DNA from: Giesbergeria sp. | GTDB taxonomy: Bacteria > Pseudomonadota > Gammaproteobacteria > Burkholderiales > Burkholderiaceae_C | Assembly (NCBI GenBank): GCA_017998735.1 | Contig: JAGOCN010000009.1 | Coordinates: 1 to 13,996 of the forward strand | Direction: 5' to 3' | DNA length: 13,996 nucleotides | In this document: piece by piece, positions 1 to 5,439 of the stretch | How the letters are laid out: the number at the start of each line of letters is the position of its first letter | How positions within the stretch are numbered: the stretch's first letter is position 1 | The notes under the pieces: model-generated | What the model saw: the letters and a program-made list of their open reading frames with translations, nothing else | Databases searched by the model: none | Told to the model about the DNA's origin: nothing | Program-made: the position numbers and the translations under genes

Positions 1-317
1 GTGAACTGCTGCTCGGGCCGGGGCAGCGGTGTGGGCAGCGGAAGGGGCGGATCGGCCTTGCCCGGTGCAATGTCGGGAGCGTCCCGCAGGGCGTCCTGTG
101 CCTGTATTGGTGCCGGCAGGTCAGGTGTTTCAACTTCCTGGGGCGCGGACAGGGACGAGCGCAAGGCAGCGCTGCTGGCCTGGCCACTGCTACTGCCGTA
201 TCCGTTGCCGACACCAGGAGACGCGAAAGCGCCAGGCACAGCCGTGCCGGCAGGGCCGGCCGGTGAAGGGGCGCCGGGCGCAAGTGGGCTGGCCGGAGGC
301 AATGCGGAAGAGTTCAT
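1..317 (-). CDS. Pro/Ala-rich hypothetical protein, N-terminal part (runs off the left edge)
   Basis: I do not recognise this protein. An open minus-strand frame starts at ATG 317 and stays open to the window edge (105 codons). Reading it gives MNSSALPPASPLAP followed by a long Pro/Ala/Ser/Gly-rich stretch, a more acidic part around residues 58-85 (containing QEVETPDLPAPIQAQD) and then a Pro-Leu run near residues 90-100. There is no signal peptide or membrane segment in the visible part, so this looks like a disordered N-terminal extension ahead of an unseen domain. The amino-acid mix (few Cys, Trp or Arg) is more protein-like than the competing plus-strand frame over 1-372, which is rich in Cys, Arg and Ser. 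The ribosome site is weak (GAAAC before ATG). It lies 160 bp downstream of sseA on the same strand, with no convincing terminator between them. The start is uncertain because the frame is also open upstream. Confidence 0.45.
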   Translation of the reverse strand, partial: MNSSALPPASPLAPGAPSPAGPAGTAVPGAFASPGVGNGYGSSSGQASSAALRSSLSAPQEVETPDLPAPIQAQDALRDAPDIAPGKADPPLPLPTPLPRPEQQF

Positions 318-477
318 CGTTTCATTGTCGGGCGGCAGCACTGCGCTGCCGCGTAGGCCTGCACCGCATTGAAAGGCATGCGAAATGCACCTTTGGCCTG
401 GAAGGCGGCCAGGCACTGCGGTGCACCTGTCCCTGATTGCTCTGGCCGTGCTGGCAGCTGCTGCGCGGCCAACAGGC

Positions 478-1383
478 TCAGTCGCCGCGTGCCACCGGGC
501 GGGTGGGGTCGCTGGTCCATTCGCTCCAGCTGCCGGCAAACAGGCCGCTCTGGCCCAGCCCGGCCAGCTCCATGGCCAGCAGGTTCGGGTTGGCGGTCAC
601 GCCGCTGCCGCAGTGGTGCACCACGCTGCCCGGCGCGCGCCCGGCCAGCAGGGCGTCGAATTCGGCGCGCAGCACTTCGGGCTGCTTGAAGCGCCCGTCG
701 GGGGCGAAGTTGTCGGCAAAGGGGCGGTTGAGGGCGCCGGGAATGTGGCCGGCCACCGGGTCCATGGCTGCGCTGTCGCCGCGAAAGCGGACTGCCGTGC
801 GGGCGTCGATGACGGTCTGGCCGGATTGCCCCAGCTGCGCCAGCACCTGGTCTGCCGTGACCAGCCGGCCCAGCGGCTCGCCGAGGCGGAAGTTGCTTTG
901 AAAATGCGCCGGCTCGGCGCCGCTGGCGATTGCGCCACCCGCCGCCTGCCAGGCCTGCAGGCCGCCATCGAGCACCGCCACCGCGTCGTGCCCCAGCCAC
1001 TTGAGCATCCACCACAGGCGCCCGCAGTAGGCGGTCTGGTTGCGGTCGTAGACAACCGCCTGCATGCCGTTGGCAAAACCGACGCTGGACAGCCAGATGG
1101 CGAATTTTTCGCGGCTGGGCAGCGGGTGGCGACCGCCCGAGGCCGGGGTGTCGGCGTCGTGCGCGGTCAGCACGGTGCCATCGGCCAGGGGCGCGCCGTG
1201 CGGCGCGCTGAGCGCCTCGTCCAGGTGCGCGTACACGGCGCCGGGAATGTGCGCGTCCAGGTACAGCTGTTCGGCCGCAGACGGTGTGGACAGGTCAAAG
1301 CTGCAGTCAAACACCATCAGCGGGGCTTCGCTGTCCATCAGCGCTTGCAGTTCGGGGGCGGAAATCAGGGTGGTGTGGGTCAT
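478..1383 (-). CDS. sseA: 3-mercaptopyruvate sulfurtransferase (SseA-type, two-domain rhodanese)
   Basis: This 301-residue cytoplasmic enzyme is expected to transfer sulfur from 3-mercaptopyruvate to thiols or cyanide through a Cys persulfide. Two rhodanese modules are visible. The inactive N-terminal module (about residues 1-145) includes FDCSFDL, DAHIPGAVYAHLDEALS and VVYDRNQTAYCGRLWWMLK. The catalytic C-terminal module (about 170-301) includes VIDARTAVRFRG, GHIPGALNRPF and the active-site loop CGSGVTA, with catalytic Cys near residue 258. That loop (CGSGVT) is the mercaptopyruvate signature, as opposed to the CRxGxx loop of thiosulfate rhodaneses. Residues after it read NPNLLAM where many homologues have CHNLLAM, a mild deviation. 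The start at 1383 is chosen because the family begins close to this point. The longer open frame (to 1512) adds 43 residues of non-family sequence. No clear Shine-Dalgarno precedes the ATG, but a 10-bp inverted repeat lies 37 bp upstream. Confidence 0.9.
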   Translation of the reverse strand: MTHTTLISAPELQALMDSEAPLMVFDCSFDLSTPSAAEQLYLDAHIPGAVYAHLDEALSAPHGAPLADGTVLTAHDADTPASGGRHPLPSREKFAIWLSSVGFANGMQAVVYDRNQTAYCGRLWWMLKWLGHDAVAVLDGGLQAWQAAGGAIASGAEPAHFQSNFRLGEPLGRLVTADQVLAQLGQSGQTVIDARTAVRFRGDSAAMDPVAGHIPGALNRPFADNFAPDGRFKQPEVLRAEFDALLAGRAPGSVVHHCGSGVTANPNLLAMELAGLGQSGLFAGSWSEWTSDPTRPVARGD

Positions 1384-1419
1384 GGCGGGCAGCAAAGGTG
1401 GAGGGGCAGTGAAAGTGCA

Positions 1420-1449
1420 GGCGATTGCAGGGCAGGGCGTGCAATCGCC
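1420..1449 (-). promoter_or_regulatory. 10-bp perfect inverted repeat in the sseA leader
   Basis: GGCGATTGCA (1420-1429) and TGCAATCGCC (1440-1449) are exact reverse complements separated by 10 nt. The element ends 37 bp upstream of the sseA start codon. It could be a 5'-UTR hairpin or a dimeric-regulator operator. No U-tract follows on the minus strand, so it is not a standard intrinsic terminator. Confidence 0.4.
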
Positions 1450-1467
1450 CGCAGGGGCATGCGCCAT

Positions 1468-1496
1468 TTTGTACAGTTTCCGGCAGGGTTTTGCAC
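1468..1496 (-). promoter_or_regulatory. Weak candidate sigma-70 promoter for sseA
   Basis: On the minus strand GTGCAA (1496-1491) and TACAAA (1473-1468) are separated by 17 bp. The matches to TTGACA and TATAAT are 3/6 and 4/6. The position, about 85 bp upstream of sseA and just ahead of the inverted repeat at 1420-1449, is sensible, but the motif match alone is weak. Confidence 0.25.
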
Positions 1497-1542
1497 CGGG
1501 CTGCAGGGCCACCGGAGTTTTTGTGCTGCCCGCCCTGTTGTG

Positions 1543-2481
1543 TCAGTGCTCTTCGGCCGGTGCCTGTGGCGCGGCGCGTCCGCGCAGGGCAGTGGCGACC
1601 AGCCCGCTGGCCACGATCAGTGCCATGCCGGCCCAGCCGGCCGGGGCAATGCGCTCGCCAAACAGCAGCACGCCAAAAATGGCGCCAAAGGCGACGCCGC
1701 AGTACTGCAGGCTGGCCACCACCAGCGTGCCCCGGCGCGAGCCGGCACGCGAATAGGCGCGCGTCATGCACAGCTGCCCGCCGGCGGCCAGCACGCCAAT
1801 CGGCAGCAGCCAGGCGCTGGCGGCCCAGCCCGGCCAGGGCGAGGTGCCGGTCAGCAGCAGCGCGCAGGCACCGGCTGCGGCAGAGCCGACGGCAAAGTAA
1901 AACACCGTGCGGGTTTCGGGCTCGCCCAGGCGCGACAGCGCCACCACCTGCAGGTAGGCCATGGCCGCCGCCATTCCCGACAGCACCCCCACCACGCTGG
2001 CAAAACCTTCCTGTCCGCTGCTGGCCTCCAGGCCGGGGCGCAGCAGCAGCAGCACGCCGGCAAAGCCGGCCAGCACCGTCAGCACCAGCGGCGCCTGCGC
2101 GCCCGGCCCTTCGGCGCCGGGTGCTGGCGCGGGGTTTTCCGGCCGCCACGACAGCAGCGCGCCGCCCACCAGAAAGGCCGCTATCCAGATGCTGCTCATG
2201 TAGTTCAGCGTCACGGCGGTGGCCAGCGGCAGGTGCGCAATCGCATAGAACCAGGCGCCCAGCGCGGTCACGCCCACCAGGCTGCGCCAGGCGTGCATGG
2301 ACGGGTAACGGGTGGCCAGCCGCACGCCCTGCGAACGCGCCAGCCACCACAGGAGCAGCATGCCGATGAGGCCCCGGTAGAACACCAGTTCGGCGGCATT
2401 GAAATGCGCCGATGCCACCTTCACGCACGCGCCCATGCTGGCAAACAAAAACGCGGCCAGCACCATCCAGAGGGCTTGCAT
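1543..2481 (-). CDS. EamA-family (DMT superfamily) inner-membrane permease
   Basis: This 312-residue integral membrane protein has about ten hydrophobic segments arranged as two EamA repeats. Repeat 1 spans about residues 1-140 and includes MVLAAFLFASMGACVKVAS, ELVFYRGLIGMLLLWW and the helix-rich LNYMSSIWIAAFLVGG. A Pro/Ala-rich linker covers about 114-130. Repeat 2 spans about 131-300 and includes VVGVLSGMAAAMAYLQVVAL, YFAVGSAAAGACALLL and SLQYCGVAFGAIFGVLLFGE. Length and layout fit drug/metabolite exporters of the RhaT/YdcZ/EamA type. The substrate cannot be read from sequence. The start codon follows directly after a type I-C CRISPR-repeat-like element, and the only purine-rich stretch upstream (AAAGGGG) belongs to that element. 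The gene lies between the Rieske oxygenase and sseA, all on the minus strand with gaps near 200 and 160 bp, so co-transcription is possible but not required. Confidence 0.88.
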   Translation of the reverse strand: MQALWMVLAAFLFASMGACVKVASAHFNAAELVFYRGLIGMLLLWWLARSQGVRLATRYPSMHAWRSLVGVTALGAWFYAIAHLPLATAVTLNYMSSIWIAAFLVGGALLSWRPENPAPAPGAEGPGAQAPLVLTVLAGFAGVLLLLRPGLEASSGQEGFASVVGVLSGMAAAMAYLQVVALSRLGEPETRTVFYFAVGSAAAGACALLLTGTSPWPGWAASAWLLPIGVLAAGGQLCMTRAYSRAGSRRGTLVVASLQYCGVAFGAIFGVLLFGERIAPAGWAGMALIVASGLVATALRGRAAPQAPAEEH

Positions 2482-2510
2482 GTTTCAATCCACGCCCCTT
2501 TCGGAGCGAA
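2482..2510 (-). repeat. Solitary type I-C CRISPR-repeat-like element
   Basis: The plus strand reads GTTTCAATCCACGCCCC then TTTC then GGAGCG. On the minus strand this becomes a hairpin CGCTCC-GAAA-GGGGCG (six pairs including one G-U) followed by GTGGATTGAAAC. That is the usual form of type I-C repeats: a GC stem and then the GTGGATTGAAAC handle. The last C abuts the ATG of the EamA gene (2481). Only one copy is visible and there are no cas genes in the window, so it is either an orphan repeat, a remnant, or a look-alike. Confidence 0.5.
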
Positions 2511-2534
2511 TTTGGAAAAGGTTGCCCCTCCACC

Positions 2535-2562
2535 AAAAAAATTCCATCCCCCTGAAGGGGGG
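2535..2562 (-). terminator. Possible weak terminator downstream of the Rieske gene
   Basis: On the minus strand CCCCC-TTCA-GGGGG (2561-2548) forms a 5-bp GC stem with a 4-nt loop. Seven T residues (2541-2535) follow after a 6-nt gap. The spacing between stem and T-run is longer than in a canonical intrinsic terminator. If functional it would separate the Rieske gene from the EamA gene. Confidence 0.3.
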
Positions 2563-2613
2563 TTCAAACCGAAGTTTGATGCTGGTGAGGGGAATGGGGT
2601 TGGAGAAGAAAGG

Positions 2614-2670
2614 TTTTAAGCAAAAACGGCCTCCAGCCCAGGCGGGGCTTGCGCTGGCAGCTATCAAAAC
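2614..2670 (-). repeat. Dispersed intergenic palindromic repeat, copy B
   Basis: On the minus strand it reads TTTTGATAGCTGCC, then AGCGC, a variable centre, then GGGCTGGAGGC and a GTTTTT tail. The same left and right arms occur at 10203-10260 (plus orientation) and, more degenerate, at 5383-5431. It lies between the Rieske oxygenase stop codon and the EamA gene. I know this kind of element from memory as frequent in Comamonadaceae intergenic DNA. Confidence 0.7.
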
Positions 2671-2685
2671 AAGAGCGTCAGGCGT

Positions 2686-3825
2686 TCATTCCTGCAGTGC
2701 CTGCGCGCCCATGGCACCCCGGTACCAGGCATGGAAATGCTGCATGCCGTCTTCCATCGGGCTTTGGTAGGGGCCGACCTCGTTGCAACCCCGCCGGTGC
2801 AGGGCGCGGCGGCCGGCGTCCATGCGCTCGGCGATCTCGTCGTCTTCCAGGCAGGTTTCCATGTAGGCGGCCTGCTGCGCTGCGACAAATTCGCGCTCGA
2901 AGGCGGTGATTTCTTCCGGGTAGAAGAATTCCACCATGTTCAATGTCTTTTGCGGGCCGACCGGGTGCAGCGTGGACACGGTCAGCACATGCGGGTACCA
3001 CTCGACCATGGTGTGCGGGTAGCAGGTCAGCCAGACGGCGCCGCGCTCGGGCAGCCGGCCCTTGCGGTATTTCAGCAGCACCTGGTGCCACTGGCGGTAC
3101 ACGTCCGAGCCCGGCTGGCCAAAGGTGGAAGCCACACCCACGGTCTGCACCGAGCCGTTCTTGTGGAACTCCCACTGCAGGTCGTCGCAGGTGACGAAGT
3201 TGCCCAGGCCGGGGTGGAACGGGCCGACGTGGTAGTCCTCCAGATAGACCTCGATGAAGGTTTTCCAGTTGTAGTTGCATTCGTGCAGCTCCACCCGGTC
3301 GAGTGTGAAGCCGTCAAAGCACAGTTCGGCGCGCCGGCCCAGGCCGGCCAGGTCGGCGGTGGGGTCGTGGCCGTTGTCCTCGAACAAAAGGCCGTTCCAC
3401 TCGCGCAGCGGGTAGTTGCGCAGGTTCAGGCAGGGGTCGTGCGTGAAGTGCGGCGCGCCCAGCAGTTCGCCGCCGGGGCTGTAGGTCCAGCGGTGCACCG
3501 GGCAGACGATGTTGCCGGCGGCGCTGCCCTTTTGCTGCGTGTGCAGCGAGCCGCGCCCGGTCAGCATCAGCGCCTGGCGGTGGCGGCAGACATTGGAGAT
3601 CAGCTCGACCCGGCCCTGCGGACTGCGCACCAGCGCGCGCCCGCCGCCTTCCTGGGGCAGGGCGTGGTAGTCGCCCGGTTCGGGCACGCTCAGCGCGTGG
3701 CCCACATAGCGCGGGCCGCGCTCGAAGAGCAGGGCGCGCTCGCGCTGGAACAGCGCTTCGTCAAAGTAGCTTGAAACTGGTAGTTGGCTTGCAGCCGGCT
3801 GCAGTCGAAGACTTAAATCAGACAT
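2686..3825 (-). CDS. Rieske-type aromatic ring-hydroxylating oxygenase, alpha subunit
   Basis: This 379-residue protein has the two-domain layout of Rieske non-haem iron oxygenase alpha subunits. The N-terminal Rieske domain has Cys80-x-His82 (NVCRHRQ) and Cys108-x2-His111 (CPVHRW), the 2Fe-2S ligands. The C-terminal catalytic domain has NYNWKTFIEVYLEDYHVGPFHP. There His199 and His204 are the likely iron ligands and the acidic pair 196-197 corresponds to the electron-bridging position. An Asp near 328-329 (CLEDDE) is the likely third ligand. Length and motifs fit the choline monooxygenase/carnitine oxygenase-like branch as well as aromatic dioxygenases, so the substrate is undetermined. No beta subunit, ferredoxin or reductase gene is adjacent, so electrons must come from elsewhere. 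The start at 3825 follows AGGTCAGGG. It is divergent from xseB across 345 bp. Stop at 2686-2688. Confidence 0.88.
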   Translation of the reverse strand: MSDLSLRLQPAASQLPVSSYFDEALFQRERALLFERGPRYVGHALSVPEPGDYHALPQEGGGRALVRSPQGRVELISNVCRHRQALMLTGRGSLHTQQKGSAAGNIVCPVHRWTYSPGGELLGAPHFTHDPCLNLRNYPLREWNGLLFEDNGHDPTADLAGLGRRAELCFDGFTLDRVELHECNYNWKTFIEVYLEDYHVGPFHPGLGNFVTCDDLQWEFHKNGSVQTVGVASTFGQPGSDVYRQWHQVLLKYRKGRLPERGAVWLTCYPHTMVEWYPHVLTVSTLHPVGPQKTLNMVEFFYPEEITAFEREFVAAQQAAYMETCLEDDEIAERMDAGRRALHRRGCNEVGPYQSPMEDGMQHFHAWYRGAMGAQALQE

Positions 3826-4170
3826 GGGTGCCCTGACCTAAAGACTCCCCACAGGGAGAGAAAAAGAAAAAAGGAAGGTGCGGATGCCAAGGGTGCAGCA
3901 TCAGTCGCAATCTCGGCAGCAGTCGCAAAAGGCAGGCAGAAGTGCGCCGCAACCTCCGGGAAAACCCGGTCTGGCAGAGGCGATTGCGGGGGAGGGCCAT
4001 TATAGAAGGCCGGGCGCTGGCGCATGCTTTGTGCGGCCAGAGCGCGTGGCCGGGCAGCCTGGCGCCAGAGGGTGCGTTCGGGGCCGTGCCACCGCCAAAG
4101 CCTTCGGGGCAGGGGCAAACATGCTATCGGCCTAAAATTGCGCGCTTTATCCCGACCTTCTGCTTTGCCC
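3826..4170. other. Intergenic region between divergent Rieske gene and xseB
   Basis: No gene was found in these 345 bp. Visible elements are: a CTCCC-CACA-GGGAG hairpin (3846-3859) next to a purine-rich AAAAAGAAAAAAGG run, which would lie in the Rieske leader; a tandem direct repeat CAGTCGCAA at 3902-3910 and 3920-3928, 18 bp apart; a perfect minus-strand TATAAT at 4004-3999; a 10-bp palindrome CTGGCGCCAG at 4059-4068; and a plus-strand TAAAAT at 4133-4138, 32 bp before the xseB start, without a recognisable -35 partner. Confidence 0.6.
3999..4004 (-). promoter_or_regulatory. Candidate -10 box for the Rieske oxygenase gene
   Basis: The minus strand carries an exact TATAAT (4004 down to 3999), about 175 bp upstream of the Rieske start codon. 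No good TTGACA-like box is present 16-18 bp upstream, so this would be an activator-dependent promoter or a chance match. Confidence 0.3.
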
Positions 4171-4404
4171 ATGCCCAAACCCAAAACCACAGAGCCGACC
4201 AGCTACGAAGCCGCCCTGGAAGAGCTGGAGCAGCTGGTGGTGCGCATTGAATCCGGCCAGATGCCGCTGGACCAGCTGCTGGCCGGCTACCAGCGTGGGG
4301 CGGTGCTGCTGGCGTTCTGCCGCGAGCGGCTGGAGGCCGTGCAGAACCAGGTCCAGGTGCTTGACGAAGGCGGTTCACTGCAAACGTGGGTGGCGCAGGA
4401 ATGA
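4171..4404 (+). CDS. xseB: Exodeoxyribonuclease VII small subunit
   Basis: This 77-residue protein begins [18 protein letters not shown], and residues 12-35 ([18 protein letters not shown]) match the XseB core helix. The second helix follows ([22 protein letters not shown]). The length is typical of the family (about 75-90). XseB binds several copies per XseA catalytic chain to form exonuclease VII, which degrades single-stranded DNA in the cytoplasm. xseA is not in this window, as is common. The ATG at 4171 is chosen over the upstream in-frame ATG at 4024, which would add 49 residues of arginine-rich non-family sequence. Its TGA overlaps the ispA start (ATGA at 4401-4404), so translational coupling with ispA is likely. 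An xseB-ispA-dxs order is common in proteobacteria. Confidence 0.93.
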   Translation: MPKPKTTEPTSYEAALEELEQLVVRIESGQMPLDQLLAGYQRGAVLLAFCRERLEAVQNQVQVLDEGGSLQTWVAQE

Positions 4405-5369
4405 ACGCACACCCGACCGCAACCTGGAACGCCGCCCCCGCAGACAGTGCCGCTTTTGACCTGGACAGCTGGAGCACGGCACAGCTGGCGAATGTGGAAG
4501 CCGCCTTGTCGCGCTGGGTAGGCACCGATGCACCTGCCGGCCTGGGCGAGGCCATGCGCTATGCCGTGCTGGACGGCGGCAAGCGGTTGCGCCCGCTCTT
4601 GGTGCTGGCCGCGCGCGAGGCGGTGGCCCCGGCCGACGGCCCCGAGCGCAGCGCCGCACTGGACGAGGCCGCGCTGCGCGCTGCCTGCGCGGCCGAACTG
4701 ATCCACGCCTATTCGCTGGTGCACGACGACATGCCCTGCATGGACAACGACGTGCTGCGGCGTGGCAAGCCGACGGTGCATGTGCGCTTTGGCGAAGCCC
4801 GCGCGCTGCTGGCGGGCGATGCATTGCAGGCGCTGGCCTTTGAGTTGCTGACCCCTGCCGGCGATGCGATTGCGCCCGGCGTGCAGGCCGCGCTGTGCCG
4901 CCTGCTGTCGCACGCGGCCGGCTCGGCCGGCATGGCCGGTGGCCAGGCCATCGACCTGGCCAGCGTGGGCGTGGCGCTGGACGAGGCGCAGCTGCGCCAC
5001 ATGCACCGCCTCAAAACCGGCGCGCTGTTGCAGGGCAGCGTGATGATGGGCGCCGCCTGCGGGCAGGCCGATGCGCCTGCGCTGGCCGCTCTGGCAACCT
5101 ATGGCGCCGCGCTGGGCCTGGCGTTCCAGGTGGTCGATGACATCCTGGACGTGGTGGCCGACTCCGCCACGCTCGGCAAGACGGCCGGCAAGGATGCCGC
5201 CACCGACAAACCCACCTATGTGTCGCTGCTGGGGCTGGAGCCAGCCAGGGCCTGTGCGCGCCAGCTGCTGGCCGAAGCCCATGCAGCGCTGCAGGCCAGC
5301 GGGCTGCAGCCGCCGCAGCGGCAGGCGCTGGCCGCTCTGGCCGACATGGTGGTGCACCGCTCGCACTGA
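4401..5369 (+). CDS. ispA: Farnesyl diphosphate synthase (polyprenyl synthetase family)
   Basis: This 322-residue cytoplasmic prenyltransferase condenses isopentenyl diphosphate with DMAPP and then geranyl diphosphate to give farnesyl diphosphate. Diagnostic motifs are GGKRLRP (59-65), the first Asp-rich motif [10 protein letters not shown] with Asp109, Asp110 and Asp115, the Lys-Thr pair at 205-206 (RLKTGALL), and the second Asp-rich motif QVVDDILD with Asp246, Asp247 and Asp250. The segment [15 protein letters not shown] (259-273) is typical of bacterial IspA. The two residues between the Asp clusters of the first motif (Pro-Cys) mark a type II short-chain enzyme, consistent with a C15 product. 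It is slightly longer than the E. coli enzyme (299) because of an N-terminal stretch of about 20 residues. The start at 4401 overlaps the xseB stop. A further in-frame ATG at 4386 lies inside xseB and is less likely. Confidence 0.95.
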   Translation: MNAHPTATWNAAPADSAAFDLDSWSTAQLANVEAALSRWVGTDAPAGLGEAMRYAVLDGGKRLRPLLVLAAREAVAPADGPERSAALDEAALRAACAAELIHAYSLVHDDMPCMDNDVLRRGKPTVHVRFGEARALLAGDALQALAFELLTPAGDAIAPGVQAALCRLLSHAAGSAGMAGGQAIDLASVGVALDEAQLRHMHRLKTGALLQGSVMMGAACGQADAPALAALATYGAALGLAFQVVDDILDVVADSATLGKTAGKDAATDKPTYVSLLGLEPARACARQLLAEAHAALQASGLQPPQRQALAALADMVVHRSH

Positions 5370-5382
5370 GGGCAGATTCTTG

Positions 5383-5431
5383 TCCAATTGACCGCCAGCG
5401 CAGGCACAGACTGCGCCGGCAGCTATCAAAA
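5383..5431 (-). repeat. Dispersed intergenic palindromic repeat, copy C (degenerate)
   Basis: On the minus strand it reads TTTTGATAGCTGCC, then GGCGC, a short centre, then GCGCTGGCGGTCAATT. It shares the left arm exactly with copies at 2614-2670 and 10203-10260, while the right arm is diverged. It fills almost all of the 70 bp between ispA and dxs, ending 8 nt before the dxs ATG, so the dxs translation-initiation region is built partly from repeat sequence. Confidence 0.6.
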
Positions 5432-5439
5432 TCAAAGCA

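Noticed and set aside
1..372. Plus-strand open frame beginning GTG at position 1
   Set aside because: The product is Cys/Ser/Arg/Gly-rich with no recognisable motif. The minus-strand frame over the same DNA is more protein-like.
376..420. GCCTGG hairpin between sseA and the Pro-rich gene as terminator
   Set aside because: The stem is only 6 bp and there is no T-run on the minus strand, so it does not qualify as an intrinsic terminator.
2562..2570. GTTCAAACC as a possible second CRISPR repeat after 2482
   Set aside because: Only about nine loosely matching bases, no GC hairpin at the right place, and the 80-bp spacing does not match a normal repeat-spacer period.
385..2619. 744-codon open plus-strand frame
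   Set aside because: It lies antisense to sseA and the EamA gene, both of which have clear family motifs. Its composition (many Arg, Gln, Gly, His) is typical of a shadow frame in GC-rich DNA.
3846..3859. CTCCC-CACA-GGGAG hairpin as a terminator
   Set aside because: No T-run follows on either strand in the right position. On the minus strand the pyrimidine run precedes the hairpin. It is more likely a leader structure or chance.
4386..4400. Upstream in-frame ATG for ispA
   Set aside because: It lies within xseB. The ATG at 4401 overlapping the xseB stop is the usual coupled arrangement and gives a better N-terminus.
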